64,000 nucleotides of DNA from Dendrophyllia cribrosa (GCA_024195265.1 JAJLRJ010000009.1:36183710-36247709), one strand, 5' to 3'. Numbered from the stretch's first letter, positions 47,765-60,787 are shown. Notes: generated by a model from the letters alone, not told the origin. Program-made: numbers and translations.

Positions 47765-47960
47765 TTAAGAAATATATTCCATTTTGCTGTGCGTCCGTTA
47801 AGTTATAGACCACAGATTAGATCAAAACGTGGTAAGAATAAATATAAGTTGCGAACGAGCCGCTGGCGAGTTTGTCACTGTTGTTCTTAGTACATTTTGA
47901 CGTCTTCTGTGATCTATAACTAAACAAGCGCGCGGCGAAATGGGATATATTTGTTCTACA
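47765..47960. mobile_element. Palindromic MITE
   Basis: aagaaatatattccattttg...gttatagaccacaga pairs with tctgtgatctataac...gaaatgggatatatt, about 55 bp per arm. Confidence 0.6.
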
Positions 47961-50900
47961 CAATAACAGGGTAAGAACTAGCCTTATAGCAGTACTCGAC
48001 TGCGATTAGACTGTTCTGGGATTTTATTCTTAATTTCGGCATTTTCCACGTCAACAAAACTTCGTTTCGGTTTCGTCTTTTTCTTAATTGTCAATAGCTT
48101 CTGCTAAGCATTTTTTCGACGCCTTTACTTGCCCTATCTAGATTATGAAAGAAAGAAAACAGATTCTCAATGGCGTCAGCGGTGGATCTGTTCTCCAAAA
48201 GATCAATCAAAATGCGCGTAAAATTCGGTATATTGCATAAATTGTTTTAGCATACTCTCAATGTGATATGGGACTAAAAGAAATCCATTGATTAAAAATC
48301 GGGTTAATTGAAAGGTTGTACCTGGTCGTATTGGACAACTGACAGATAAGGATAGTAAAATAAGTGATCTGCCCATTTATCAGTACGACGACTGTTGGAT
48401 AATTTCCTGTAGAAGAAATTATATTTACCTATGTCGGTAACAGCAGTCGTACAAGCACGATTCAATTTAAGTTTGACTAATTTGAATTTATATTTGAGTC
48501 CGTTTGCTAAGAATAAAGCTAATTATTAAATATTGCTTTAGCTACAGTTCCTTCTTGTTAAATGATGTGTTCAGTGAACATTTCGCTCAGAGGCAAGACG
48601 AGGATAAAACTGAGCACGCATTCTTACTAGCTTAATTTTCCGACAAGGAAAATTGTTTTTGTGAGACAACATGATATAGAAATACGAACACAAGCACTTG
48701 AGAATGCCATTTTCTCACATCTACAATGAAGATAGGACTCTTACTTAATTAAAGTACGGAAGCCACTTACAGTACAAATCTTTGTCTGCGTGTTCTTTTC
48801 CCTAGTATTTAATCAAGCACTGCTCGCCGCTTACAATCTATTACGAAGACGCAGATAGCGTACACTCCGTCTTTTTATCACGTAAATTGGTAAGTGTGGC
48901 ATTTTGAAAACTGAGAAACAATCTATAAAATGCACTACATTCTTACGTTGTACTTTCATATAGTTTGATGGGTGTTAAATGGTCCTTTTGAAATGATTTC
49001 CCTCGGGAAATTTTATTAAGTGAATTACGGACCAACTAGGAATATCACATTTATAAAGCTTTGTTCTCCCGTCAACAAACCTTGAGCGAGTATAGCATAA
49101 AGGATGAACACAGTTAAGGGAAACCCTCAATGCGGCATTTAGCAGTCTTTTTTAAGCATTCGCTTAGAATTTGTACTCTTTCAGTTTCAGTTGCCAGTTT
49201 CTTGACTCAACATCTTCCACCTTTGATGATGGTCTTTGATTTTTAACCACGATCTAGTCTTGGTTACAAACTACACCACTCGGCTTGAACCAAACTATCA
49301 AACTGGCCTTGTGAAGACATGTTGTTTTAGTTTAGTTTTTCGAATTTTTTATTTTCTTTTGGTTTAGTTTTTACATGTCAGATTTTCAAGCTAGATATAA
49401 CTTAAAAGACTGAGATGGTGGTTTGCGTCCTTACCTGTGCCGCCGTGTTGTTTGTTTAGCCTGACACTTTTTCACACATTCCCTCTCCGCTTTGATGTAT
49501 AAATGTTTATCGGTTAGTTGCTAAGACAACTCGACTAAATGCTGGAAGTAACTTGTCGAAGGACTAGGTAGAAGAAGTAACACGTTGAAGTTAAAACTGT
49601 TCTTGCCGTGATTTTATTCTGGTGAACTTAGCATTTATTATAGTATGAGAATTAAATGCACACAAAATAGATCAAGCTTTCATGACTAGCGAAAACAATT
49701 TATAAAAGGTGCGGATATAGCGTGTTTCAATATTTTACTTCCGATGGGTTCTCCCTTTCGAAGCTGTGTGTGCTTATAAATCAAAACTGGTGTTGTCGGT
49801 TTTGATACATATTGCCAACTTTTATTCAGCGACTATATTTCTATACATCGACTATCATGAATTGCGACAAAACGGAGCAAAACAACCTCGATTTTCGACT
49901 CTGGTAGGCTTGTTTGCATTTGAGAATTGCAGTTTGAGACAATGGTGACACATTATTTGTAGATACTTTGTATGTAAAGCATTTTGAAAAGCTTGAAATG
50001 AGGGTTGAGAACACTTGAACACGATATTTGTTTATCGATATGCAGAACCGATGGTGATTTGGTTTTCAATTTGGTGACTTTCCTTGGAAACGAATTGAGA
50101 GAGAATTTAGCGAAGACCATCAAAGGATTACATGGAAAAACTGTAACACTCTCTTAGAGACATATCGTTGCTTCTGTGAACAGATATGACCGATTATGAT
50201 GTTCAATAAGTTACATTTCTTGAAAATGTTCGTTTTGTAGTTGTTGTTATTTGCTCTCAATGTGGAAGTCAGCCGAATTATAGATATCAGTTGAACCAGG
50301 AGCCATAATCGGGGACGGAGACAGTAAGAGTGGGGCCCACGCAAACCCATGTTAAGGACGTGTTGGGCTATTTTTAGCAGAAATTGCGCCACCCTTGACG
50401 CAGAGCGCGCGCACATGCTACCTTATATGGAAAAAGTTTTTTCGTCGACAAAAATATTTTTTATCTACCGTACATGACTCAAAAGAATAAACACTGGTGT
50501 CAGATTAATCATAATTAACTTTTTTTTAACAGAACGTGCAGATTATCGCAAAAGACATTTGATGGTCTTTTTAATGCTTGTTTACTTGGCTAAGAGGCAT
50601 CCGCCAGAAGATTTTCCCAAAAGAAATTTAAAACTAAATGACATTTGGCTAAGTTTAAATTGTTTTTTCCGCAAACGAAAACGGGCTGATAACTGACCCA
50701 TTTCCTGATTTTTTTTCCCTAATTCAAGCCAAAAATACTCTTAAATACTTCAAATGGAAATCTTGCCAGTCCCTGAACAGGCTGGTTTGAGGTCGTTCTT
50801 TGAAAGCATTTTTTCTATCATAAGAAATTTTCTCAACACGGCCGCTTCCACCAACCGGCGAAAGTTCGCTAAAATCCACTGAAATATACATAAACTTATT

Positions 50901-52066
50901 TGATGCCATTACTTCTTGTTAGAGTTTCTTAATTTGAGAAGTAGAAGACATAGCTTTTACTGAAATAATACACTCTGATATATCCCTGACAGTAAGTTTA
51001 CAATTCGGGATAGAAAGCTGGTAAACATTCTTCACTTTTTTAGGAAAATTGAAGATGATTCTCAGGATTGTTACTGTTGAATTGGCCGCTGAAAAAATAA
51101 ACTAATGTTCAGTGACATTAATTTTTAAGTTAGTGAAACGATCACGAATTCAGAGTAAGCTTACGCGAAGATGTATTTCAAGTTTACACCAAAAAGAAGT
51201 GAAGTGTGTAACTGCTGATTTTTCCAAGACTTAAGCTTAGCTTAACTCAATTTCCTAGCTGCAAGTCGATCTTTATCGTAATCCAACCAAATAGTTTGTG
51301 TTATACTTTTACAATTAACACCAATCCAGCCACAAATAAAAAATAATATGGCTAACAAATATACAACGAAAACAAATGAATCTGAACGATAAATGCGGTG
51401 CATCGCGGTGGTCAAAACTGCGCGTTCTCGTTTTACAGTTGAACAAGTGAACAAAAATATTTTGAACCAATAAAATAATAATGGCAACATTGAATTAATA
51501 TCTTTACCCTATTTTAAGGCGATATGCCAGTCCTTACAAGCTGTATATTTAAAGCAATCCAAAACGGTTAAAACTCGATGATAATTCAAACCTTTAATTC
51601 GTCCTGGTTTCGCATAGAACATCAAGAATAATTAAAAAAAAATGTTTTAACAGCTTTTAAAAAAGCATAAATTTAGCTGTTTACATACTGTTGCACACAA
51701 GAAAAGAGCAATTCTATTTCCATGTAGAAAGTCGTGTTGAATCAGTGTGTCAGTTGTTTTATTTCAAAGCTGCAAACTAAACCATTTCTTCCGACCTCAG
51801 CCGTATGAACACCGCAAACAAATAAGCAAGAACATCGTCAGTTGAATTATAATTTTTTTCAACTACAGTTCAGGTCAGTCCATTGTTAGAGACTTTTTCA
51901 ACAATCCAGCGAAACAAAATAGCTTTAACAGTTGAAGGCAGCGGTTAACTGGATCCATTTGACTTGAAATGACTATAAGAATTAGCTGAAAATCGCAGCT
52001 CAGGAAAGACTTTTCAATTTTTACTCCTTCGCTAATTTCATTCATTCGCAGGCAGTCCAAGCTCAG
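47961..52066. other. About 4 kb with nothing recognised
   Basis: No frame longer than about 100 codons, no tRNA-like sequence and no clear inverted repeat. The minus frame at 50120-50416 and the plus frame at 49766-49948 lack domain or splice support. A short ATG frame near 49857 ends at a donor-like gtaggc, but does not join the GPCR exon in phase. Confidence 0.4.
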
Positions 52067-52373
52067 TATGTGACGGTTCTTTCATATTACGCAACGAACG
52101 ATTTGGGCGCAAATTTGGGCAAAAATTGTGTCCATTTTAGACGGTTTTGTGGCTTACGAGTTTTTGCGATGTCGTTGGTTGTCGCTTCCCCTCAGAGAGT
52201 GGAAACGACAACCAACCAATTGCATAAAAAAAGATACCACGAAAACCCAATGTTGAGGTAAGTGAAGTTTATTTCTACATTAATAGCTTTATTTTAGCAT
52301 ATGAGACTAAAGTAAATTTCCCATACAAATTCTATAAATCGTTCGTTGCGTAATATCAAAGAACCGTCACATA
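52067..52373. mobile_element. MITE, ~38-bp inverted ends
   Basis: tatgtgacggttctttcat...aacgaacgattt pairs with aaatcgttcgttgcg...aagaaccgtcacata. Confidence 0.85.
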
Positions 52374-52507
52374 CACAGCGCCATAATTTTGGCGCCTTTC
52401 GGTCTTTTCGCGCGGGTCATGTGATATATGCATATATCTTAACTCAAACTTTCCTTAAACTAGTATTGAGTGTTTTGTGTTCTCTTTGCGGATCTTAATC
52501 TATAAAA

Positions 52508-52736
52508 GCTCTCACAAAGGAGAAAAATCCAACCTCAAAGTATAAATTTCGGCCGCCATTGTTTTAAATTTTAGTTCTGGTATAAATATATCGGCTTTCG
52601 TTCTCTCACTAGGGAGAGAAAGCTCTTTCTCTCTCTAAAGTTCTCACTAAGGAGAAAAATCCAACCTAAAAGTATAAATTTCGGCCGCCATTGTTTTAAA
52701 TTTTAGTTCTGGTATAAATATATCGGCTTTCGTTCT
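52508..52736. repeat. Tandem duplication, ~97-bp core, period 132
   Basis: From ctcac(a/t)aaggagaaaaatcc to atatatcggctttcgttct, nearly identical at 52508 and 52640. Each unit holds tataaattt, ggccgccattg and ggtataaatata. Confidence 0.9.
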
Positions 52737-53131
52737 ATCCATTCTATGGCGGGTGATACGAGAAGGCGACTACACACGTTCTTCGCCATCCCTCCGATCC
52801 GCGCCACATTTCGCAACTCCATCTCATTTAGTTTGACTTCTCGGTTACAAATACTGGTAATATATTGTTGGCATGTTCTTCTTTCATGTCTTGTACTTTG
52901 GTAAAGGAGATGTTGTTGGATTAGATCTCCTACGTACTGGTCTTATTATGCGGTGTCCTACCCATTTTAACTGTGTACTGATGACACTGATACTACAGAA
53001 CTCGCGAATAAAAATCGTAAACGTGCACTGCTGAACTTTCTTCTTCTCTCTCTTAATTACGAGCATGAACTTGGTCGCTGAGAGCCGACGAAAAAGCATG
53101 ACTGTAAAATTTACCTCTTTATTAAAATATG

Positions 53132-53300
53132 TATAGAGCGTTTGCACGTGACGTCACGTGTCCCAAAACAATGAAATGGCGGCCATATTGTTGTCCTAAA
53201 CGAATCCTATGGGACTTTAGCTCTGTTCTTATTCAAACATTTCCTTTTGTTTTAGCATTCCAATATGGCCGCCGGTCACGTGAGTGAAAACAGCTCTATA
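53132..53300. mobile_element. Short MITE, TATAGAGC ends
   Basis: tatagagcgtttgcacgtga and gtgaaaacagctctata are inverted, with internal atggcggccatattg / caatatggccgcc also inverted. Confidence 0.75.
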
Positions 53301-53460
53301 TGAAAATAAATTCATATGAACTGCGGCGAAAAAGTAAAAGACTGTGAACATCGCAGTTATGCAGCAACTAAAGGAGTTGTAACGAGAGCATGAAAATAAA
53401 AATTTGAACCCATAACCTTTGCGATTCCGGTACAAACGCTCTTCTTTGGGTCTGTCCTGT
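53300..53460 (-). mobile_element. Degenerate SINE, same family as 46930-47435
   Basis: Minus strand: gtaccggaatcgcaaaggtt then atgggttcaaattt (B-box region), then a body with ctgcgatgttcacag and a tail ccgcagttcatatgaat. It lies just upstream of the first coding exon found for the spliced GPCR. Confidence 0.55.
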
Positions 53461-53522
53461 CCCTTTGTCATTCGAATTACTTGATTATTCTTGTGGTTAT
53501 TTAGGTAAAGAGAAGCATCATC

Positions 53523-56500
53523 ATGTTATTGATGTCATATAAAACAGAGTCAAGCGCGGCACAGATTTGTCTCACAACTATGCTCTCAGTGCTAGCTACC
53601 ACCGATATCGTTGGCAACGCGATTGTTTGTTTGCTTATTCTCAAATTCCAAGACATGAGGTGAGAAGTAATATATGTTAATAAAAGTTTAATTATTAAGT
53701 AGTGATCCGCATAAGAAGGATAGCGCCATGCACGATGAAATGTCAACTTTTTTCATTGTAATAACTAGTGATCTCATTGGCCTAGACTCAAAAACCGCTA
53801 AAAAGTTAGGGTTCAAGTTGCATTTTGTCTAATGTTTTTAAGGTTTCAAGTAATTTGAGACCCAATCGCACAACATGCAAGTTTTAAAATATATTGTATT
53901 TGGGGAACTTCATAAAAGAAGCAAAATTCTTAGCTATTGTCTTCTGCTATTCTGATTGGTTAAGCACGAACATTTCCTAAAATTTATTTGTAAACATGAA
54001 TTAAATGAATGGATTTTCTTTATTTTTATAATGAAATATAATTATTAACCATCAGCTCCTCCTCTATTCTTGAAATCAGAGATTTTCTATGTGGGAAAGA
54101 GCCAATGCCGCAGAACAATGAAGTTTGCTATCGTTCTTATGTGGAGCATTACTTAATAGAGTGCCTAAGTTATAGCCGTGCTTTCATTTGACTGGATATG
54201 CTTTCCTAGCCTGTTTTCTACTCATTATGAATTTCATTTTTGTCAGCTTGATCTTAAAGGGACACTGCACTTTCCCAGCTGATATATAGTATTTTTCATG
54301 ATTATGGCCAGGAGCTTGTTTTATTATTTTTAAATAGGAAGAAAAAAATCGCCAAAAGTGATGAAAGCAAAGAATTAACTTAAAATATAGACAACATAAA
54401 GGCTTAAAAAATTAAAAAATTCACAAGAATGGCAGTTTTGATTTCTTGACCGCCTGTCACGAAATCAAATTTTGTGAACTCTAATCAACTTCCATCCTTG
54501 CAATCCTACACTTTATCTCCAAACTACTGCTTCTGTTTTGTTCTATAGAATCTTTTTATCCAATAAAGTTGTATATTTGGTTGTATCTGGCGATGTAACG
54601 TGAAAATAAGGTGACTGAAATTTTGTTATTTCGGCAAGACGCTGTCCCTTTTATAGAAAATGCCTGCATTGCATTAACGTGATAGAACACTGGAGGACGT
54701 TGGAAAGATTAAAGCGAAGAGACACAATAAAGAGCTTATGTTTGTCCTCGCTATTGACTCAGGTTTAAGTCCATTCTCCTGACTATATTTCAGACATGCA
54801 AAAGAGGATTTCGTGTATATAGGAACTGAATCTGTCTTGTCGTTTCTCAAAATGTACTACCTGCAACTGAATGTTCTGAATTACTTCTAGGATTCCCATG
54901 AACTACCTAATTCTGAACCTCGCTGTGGCAGACATAATGGTGGCACTGTTCGTTGTTCCCCGGTCCATTGCAGCCCACACTGTCAATCATCCAGACGGAA
55001 TGACGGGTACAGTACTTTGCAAACTGCTGACCGGAGGCACCCTAACTTGGGTCGGATTAGTTGTTTCTGTTTTTACTCTGGTTGTCCTTGCCTTTGAAAG
55101 GTACTATGCTGTTATGGACCCGCAAATTCACCAAAGACAACTAACAGCTTCAAAGCTAAAGGTAAGGGTAAGGTTAGTATGTGGAACTATTTGGGTGCAA
55201 CGTACGTACGTAACGTAAACGGGTGTTTTCGCAACGTACGTACGTAACGTAAACAGTTTGGGTGTTTTCGCAATGAGCGGAGTCGTAGCTGTCCAAACGA
55301 TGTCTGTGATTGGCGAACGATAAAATTGATGTACCACTTGAAAATGCCCCTATCCCGAGTCCCTATCCCAGCAGGACAAATATATTTTTTTTTTGCGAAT
55401 CACAGACATCGTTTGGACAAGTGCAGGACTACCCTTAGCAATGCGATGATTTATATCAACTGGCAACTCTTGTATGTAACTAATTCTTGATGGCGAGGGA
55501 TATCGGCCTGCGAGCAAGCTCTCAGACTCGCGGGCGCCGGGGGCTGGAAAAGAGGAGGAAGGAATGGGCTCCTCCCCTTCCCCTCCTCATACTCCCTCAT
55601 CCAGCCCCGAAACCGAGAGTTTGCTGGCAGGATAAGGGATATGCGACAACCATCGGGTTGTTCTCGAGTGGTCTCTGAACGACTACTCATGCAAGAAACC
55701 ATTTCATTTAGCGAGCACTTTTCTGATCCTATGCCAGATTAATTGATAAAGATGATGAATTAGTTGAAGAACAAGTAGATATTTATTCTTCAGCTGTCAT
55801 TTACGCCTACCTCTGGCGAGAACCTCCAGGTACCTAACAAAAGCTTAAAAATTAATGGAGCTTGCATCAAGCACCATTTTAAGGGTTTATTCTATCCGAC
55901 GCGGGTATTCATGCCTATTTTGTATTTTAAAATTAAATGTATTTTATCGTGATGTCGTAGGTAGATACGACAGGGCTCTACTTAAGCTGGCGTCGCTAAA
56001 TAGACAACCATGTAAGATTAATGAATAAATATATCACTATGTATGGCAAATCAGATTTTGATCGCTGAGATTAATTCAATCTCTCGATGAGCGATCGTCA
56101 GAAATCGATGTGGGGATATTCCTTCCATACATTGCCAACTACTTTTCAAACTCATTATAATTCGTCAAGTTTAAATAGATTTTGGCGATTTTCTTCCTTC
56201 GTCTTCTCTGTATTTAATGATACAGCTTAAGAAGCTCTATCAAACACTCGATAGAGTTTTTTATCGGGTATCCTAACACCTCGAAGTCCGTTAGAAAAAA
56301 CTCGGTTGTGCCTCGTTCTTTTTTCAACGCACCACTCGGTGTTTGGAAATTCTGATAAAACATTCTTTCTCTCGTGTTTTTTTTAAAAGTACTTGCACTT
56401 GAGCCATTGCTTACGTTAAGTCATTGCAATCACATTCCAGATTATCATCCCAACCATTTGGATTTCAGCTGTCCTCTTTAACCTTCCTCTGCTGCTAAGT

Positions 56501-57238
56501 GTCCGTTACAACGAACAAAGTGATTTCTGCATGGAATACTGGCCCCAAACTTGGATGCCTAAAGCAAACAGCATGGCTTGGGCTGTGATAACAGGCGCAA
56601 TCCCAATATTACTGATGGCTGGGATGTACTTGAGAGTGGTATACAATCTCTGGTATCAGAATGTGGACAATGAAGACAATACACAACAAGTGAGATGTGT
56701 TTCCTCTGTTTGTGTAAGTTCACTGTAAAGTGGGTGCGGCAATATTTGTTCTCTTTATGCGTGAAGTCGCTGTCACATTTTAATATAATTATATATTCTC
56801 TATTTTTGTTACAAATTTTCTGTAGGTATCCATATTAACGGCACATATTTTAATAGCCTTACAACGTTATTTGTTTTTAATCAGGGAAGAGTGAAAATTC
56901 ACAAGAGAGTGACCAAAATGGTGGTGACGGTCAGTGTTGTGTTTGCAATGTGCTGGATTCCCGCTCTGACGTCATTATGCGTGCTGGGATTCAACAGCCT
57001 TTCACAGGAGCAAGACTACGCACTGCACGTCATATCCACAGTCCTGGTCGTTTCTAACTGCACTGCTAACCCACTCATATACGTCCTCGTGAGTCATAGG
57101 TTCAGACAGCATTTCAAGGAGCTCGTTTGTTGTCTTAGTGCATCAGCTAATACAAAGGTGTATCCCGCTACCCGAGGGATTGATCCGAGCAGCGCACAGC
57201 CGGTGCAGATTCGAGTTGTCTCCCTGGCAGATTGCTAG
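53523..57238 (+). CDS. Spliced class A GPCR, neuropeptide-receptor-like
   Basis: Exons 53523-53659, 54891-55161, 56441-56689 and 56885-57238 join in phase with GT-AG borders into 336 residues. The DNA shows TM1 16-40 with GN (31-32); TM2 with LAVAD (Asp60); Cys89; TM3 ending in ERY (115-117); TM4 about 137-157; Cys166 in the second extracellular loop; TM5 about 180-204; TM6 with CWIP (242-245); and TM7 with NPLIY (281-285), followed by a basic helix 8 and Cys301-302, possible palmitoylation sites. This set fits peptide receptors of the rhodopsin class (for example NPFF, QRFP or tachykinin-like); the ligand is unknown. The N-terminus is short (about 15 residues), so an upstream coding exon may exist: a possible acceptor (ttatttag) ends at 53504. 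Introns 1 and 2 are over 1 kb and contain repeats. Confidence 0.88.
53843..54165. repeat. Dispersed repeat in GPCR intron 1
   Basis: Inverted counterpart of 11925-12235, containing tgagacccaatcgcacaaca, tattctgattggttaagca and gggaaagagccaatg. Confidence 0.65.
54255..54653. mobile_element. MITE in GPCR intron 1
   Basis: Ends aaagggacactgca and gacgctgtccctttt are approximately inverted. Related ends border 43405-44333. Confidence 0.55.
55288..55425. repeat. Inverted repeat in GPCR intron 2
   Basis: gtccaaacgatgtctgtgat pairs with atcacagacatcgtttggac, arms about 29 bp. Just upstream, cgtacgtacgtaacgtaaac occurs twice. Confidence 0.75.
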
Positions 57239-58168
57239 GAACGATTGTTAAGTAGCTTTCCAACAGTCATTCTACGTAATTACTTGCCTTGTACCGGTCT
57301 ACCCTGGTGAAGATAAGTAACCTAATTTAAGAATGGCAGTAAAGTGTTTTCCAATAATCTTCATTTGAAGATTGTTCGAAGCCCATCCTAGGGGGTGTTT
57401 TCCAAAAGAGCACCAGCTTTCCAAGTGTTCAGAAACGTACAGAACAACAATAACGAAGCCTTGAATGCTTGGCAGGCGTTTTTGAGCGGCGATGAGACAA
57501 ATGTTTAAAATGGTATGAAATGGTCATCATTTTATTTTAAATTACTTGTATATCTTAACCGCATGTAGGAGATACCATCGTCAAAATCATACCAAATTAT
57601 GCATAGACATAAGACAAAGGATTACAGTGCAAGTGAATCTAAATGGCTAACGAACTGTTTATAGCAGCGTAAGATTGAAAACATTATTGCCAAACAACCG
57701 TTATATGGCGACATGAAAACAGCAAGAAGACGTCGGCGTACATATTCAATCGATTGATCCATCAATAAAACAACTTGATTCTATGAATTGAATTGAATAT
57801 GAGGTTAAATAAACTTAAGCTCTCGTCAATGTTAATCAATATATCACTTACTGTTTTTTTTTAATCCAAACAGAAGTAGAAGGAAATGTAACGTAGATTT
57901 AACAAAAACAATACTTTTCTTTTTTGTTTAGTCATCGCTTTCTATTTGATGAAAATAAATTTAAAGAAATTTAGTTTCAATTTATTAATCGTTTTGAAGC
58001 ACATTAACCAGTAAATAAATTTGTTTTGTAAATATATCTGCAGTGTATAATCAGTTATTAAGCTATCATTCTATCCTATGTGTGCATGTATAAATGGTTA
58101 CATCAGCGAAACGGGCAAATCAGTCTAACAAAGCGAGTGAAGGACTAATATCCTGCATCACATGTACA
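57239..58168. other. Downstream of GPCR, no gene recognised
   Basis: AT-rich sequence, probably including the receptor 3' UTR. No reading frame of interest. Confidence 0.4.
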
Positions 58169-59276
58169 CAGAGGCGGATCCAGGGGAGGGCTTGAGGGGG
58201 TTGCAACGTCCCCCCCACCACCACCCCCCCCCCCCCCCCCCCCCCTTTGAGCAGTATTTTTTTCATTTGTTTGACTCTTCAGAAAAATAATAGAATAAAA
58301 TTGTTTTATACGTAGTTGTTTCACTTCCACCAATTAACTGATTGTCAAGTGAGAATACGATAATGTACATTTCTCGACAGTAGGTCGTTAACATGTGAAA
58401 AGATCGTGTCAGGATCCAATCGATCATTTCAAAAAATCTGTGGCTATTCCCCTTCTTGATTCCCTGATTATTCAAATGCAAGACCTTTTTTGTGACGAGG
58501 ATCGCCACGCCTCCCACCTGCTTTATCTAGTACCATCAATCATAGTCAATAACACCCTGGAGCTATCTGATGAAACAGAAGGCATGTTGTACTGAGAGAA
58601 AGACCTTCCATTTCCCAAATCCCTTGGGAATTAGCTGCGAAGATGGCAAATTATGTGGCAGTCGGCAGAGAAGAAACTCAGTTCCAAGCAATCTTCTACT
58701 AGCACTTGGTGCGTGTGAAGAGGATGTTTTTCCAAACATCCATCGTCATCTCCTCATTGCATGCACCCTAGCAATCAGTAGTGCTGAAGCTGAGCGGTCC
58801 TTTTCGCTCATTAAACAGATCAAGACCTTCTCCAGATCAACGATGTTTGAAGAACGCTTCTCAGATCTCGCTGTTATTGCTATGCGTTACTCTGAGAAAT
58901 TCGAGTAGACGGGATATACGAGGGCTTTGTAAAAGCTCTTTAGGCTGCATTGTTCGATTTACGAGGTATGTAGAAAAACGACAAATTACTATCGTTGTTT
59001 CTGCTGACCCTTTTAATCATGCATTATTATTACTTTTGGTTTTCTGGTTGAGAAATAAGGTAAACTCAAGATTTTTTATCAGGAGTGCAGTCTCAGGAGT
59101 GCTACTGGAAATGGCGTTTTAGAAGGTAAAATCGGAAAACATTTCTGGGGAAAGCATGGCCCCGGACCGCGCCTAGAAGCTCGCGCCTGCGGCGCTCGCC
59201 ATCCACGCCGATGGCGTCGAAAGTGTACAACCACCCCCCCCCCCCCCCCTTTCAGGAATTCTTGGATCCGCCCCTG
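58169..59276 (+). pseudogene. hAT transposon remnant with ends
   Basis: Inverted ends cagaggcggatccagg and cttggatccgcccctg are of the hAT type. Inside, 58395-58590 and 58570-58908 hold two out-of-frame pieces of a transposase. The second ends with the C-terminal dimerisation region (CTLAISSAEAERSFSLIKQI then RSTMFEERFSDLAVIAM). The N-terminal zinc finger and most of the catalytic core are missing. An 8-bp target duplication is no longer recognisable. A poly-C run lies near each end. Confidence 0.8.
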
Positions 59277-59309
59277 TGAACAACAGGAGAAACTGTAAAA
59301 GCCTTAAAC

Positions 59310-59420
59310 GCTCTGTTCACATCGGCACCAAAACATGTTTAGAGTAGAATCGTTTCATCGAAACACGTTTCTCGTAAACATGTTTTTTGCAATTTTATTG
59401 TTCACTGTTAGTTGTTAATT
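59310..59420. mobile_element. Solo end of the 26271-26796 MITE family
   Basis: tctgttcacatcggcaccaaaacatgttta followed by cgtaaacatgtttt-like motifs matches the terminal region of that family; the other end is absent. Confidence 0.5.
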
Positions 59421-59545
59421 TCATAATAATATACATGCAAAAAACTCTGCATTCTGATTGGCTGGGAGAATGTCAAAGCGTGGTCCACTCCAGCCTCACT
59501 TCCACTCAAAGGCCAGGACACTAAGCAGACAACTGTATTAAAATT

Positions 59546-59895
59546 GGTTGTGCCTAAAGAATACCGTTCAGAAGGACGTCGGACACCTTATTAAGACTTA
59601 TATAACGTAATGTCGACACTTGGAATTTTATTTTCAATAAATTTTTAAGTGTAAAAAAGAAAATCTAAAATCCCCCACTCAGGATTGAACCTGTGATCTC
59701 AGCTAGGCTTAGGCTTAGATAGCCTACCGTACCACTATACCACTGTACCACCTAGCTTCTCGGGTTGTTCAGGCCTAAATTTAACTATATAAACTGCTAC
59801 CCATAACATCAACTGAAAGCTAACCAGTTACTCCGTTATATAAGTTTCAATAACGTGTCCGACGTCCTTCTGAACGGTATTCTTTAGGCTTAACC
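59546..59895. mobile_element. MULE-like MITE with 9-bp TSD and tRNA-like core
   Basis: Flanked by attaaaatt on both sides (59537-59545 and 59896-59904). The terminal inverted repeats are about 41 bp (ggttgtgcctaaagaatacc / ggtattctttaggcttaacc) and continue to cgtcggacac. A 9-bp duplication with long ends is the Mutator-like pattern. The centre contains a tRNA-like sequence. Confidence 0.8.
59672..59765 (-). ncRNA. tRNA-like sequence (pol III boxes) inside a MITE
   Basis: The minus strand has an A box-like tggtatagtgg, an anticodon-like stem taggc/gccta and a B box ggttcaatcc with a pairing T stem. The variable region is long, the loop lacks the usual U33 and the acceptor stem is poor. It is more likely a SINE head or tRNA relic than a functional tRNA. 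Confidence 0.45.
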
Positions 59896-59947
59896 ATTAA
59901 AATTGGGCTTTTATCGATCACAGGAGGCCCAAGTTGTAAGTCATTGA

Positions 59948-60290
59948 AGATAATATTATGTAATAGCGGTCATGACGAGAATGTAAGAGTTTGCATGGGA
60001 ATATTTACGATATGTTTTAGGAAACAGGAAAACGAGAAAATTCTTGATAAATACCTTACCTTACTTCTATGGTGTAGTACTTGCTGTCTGCCCCCTTAAT
60101 TTGCTGTTTTGAGGCGATTCTAGCGAGTTTTCTCTCCATAGGTTAGACAGCCAGAACTACACCATGGAACTAAGGGAAGGTATTTTTATTAAGAATTTTC
60201 TTGTAGTCCTGTTTCCTAACACATATCGTAAATATTCCCATACAAACTCTTTAATTTTCGCCATGACCACTATTACGTAATATAAACTTC
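59948..60290. mobile_element. Foldback element, copy 1
   Basis: Arms of about 135 bp (gtaatagcggtcatgacga...gggaatatttacgatatg and complement) around a central region of about 60 bp. It repeats in copy 2 of the duplication at about 61795-62548. Confidence 0.8.
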
Positions 60291-60787
60291 AACGACTCAC
60301 AAATTGCGGAGCTTGGGCCGCCTATGTTGTCGATAAGCACTTTGTGTGCCACCTGTTTACCGACAACCACTATACGACGTATTACAGTTTGCTTGAATGA
60401 CAGACACATAATGTGCTCAATCTATGAAATAAAAAGACGGAAGGAAATACTCAAAAGTTATTACTTCTTTTATAGTTCAGAATTCGTACTCGAACGCTTT
60501 TTCGATTGAGTGACAACGTGCCACGTATCATGCTTCAAAACATTTCAACTGCCAAGCACAACATAATGACAGCAGAACTCCGTAATGAAACAACAGCTTC
60601 AAATTTGAAAGCCAGAATTATTTTCAGTAAATAAAGTTGTAGTCACAACGACCGCCATTTTTTCTAGTAATCTTAATTATAACCATAATTGGTTCAAACT
60701 TTTTTTGGCAAACAAATTTACTAAGTTAAACACTGACTTATAACGCACATTCAGGAACTGCTGTCTTATTACTAATTGAACTTAATT

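Noticed and set aside
49857..49903. Possible first coding exon of the spliced GPCR (MNCDKTEQNN...)
   Set aside because: Its donor leaves a phase that would create a stop when joined to the acceptor at 53504.
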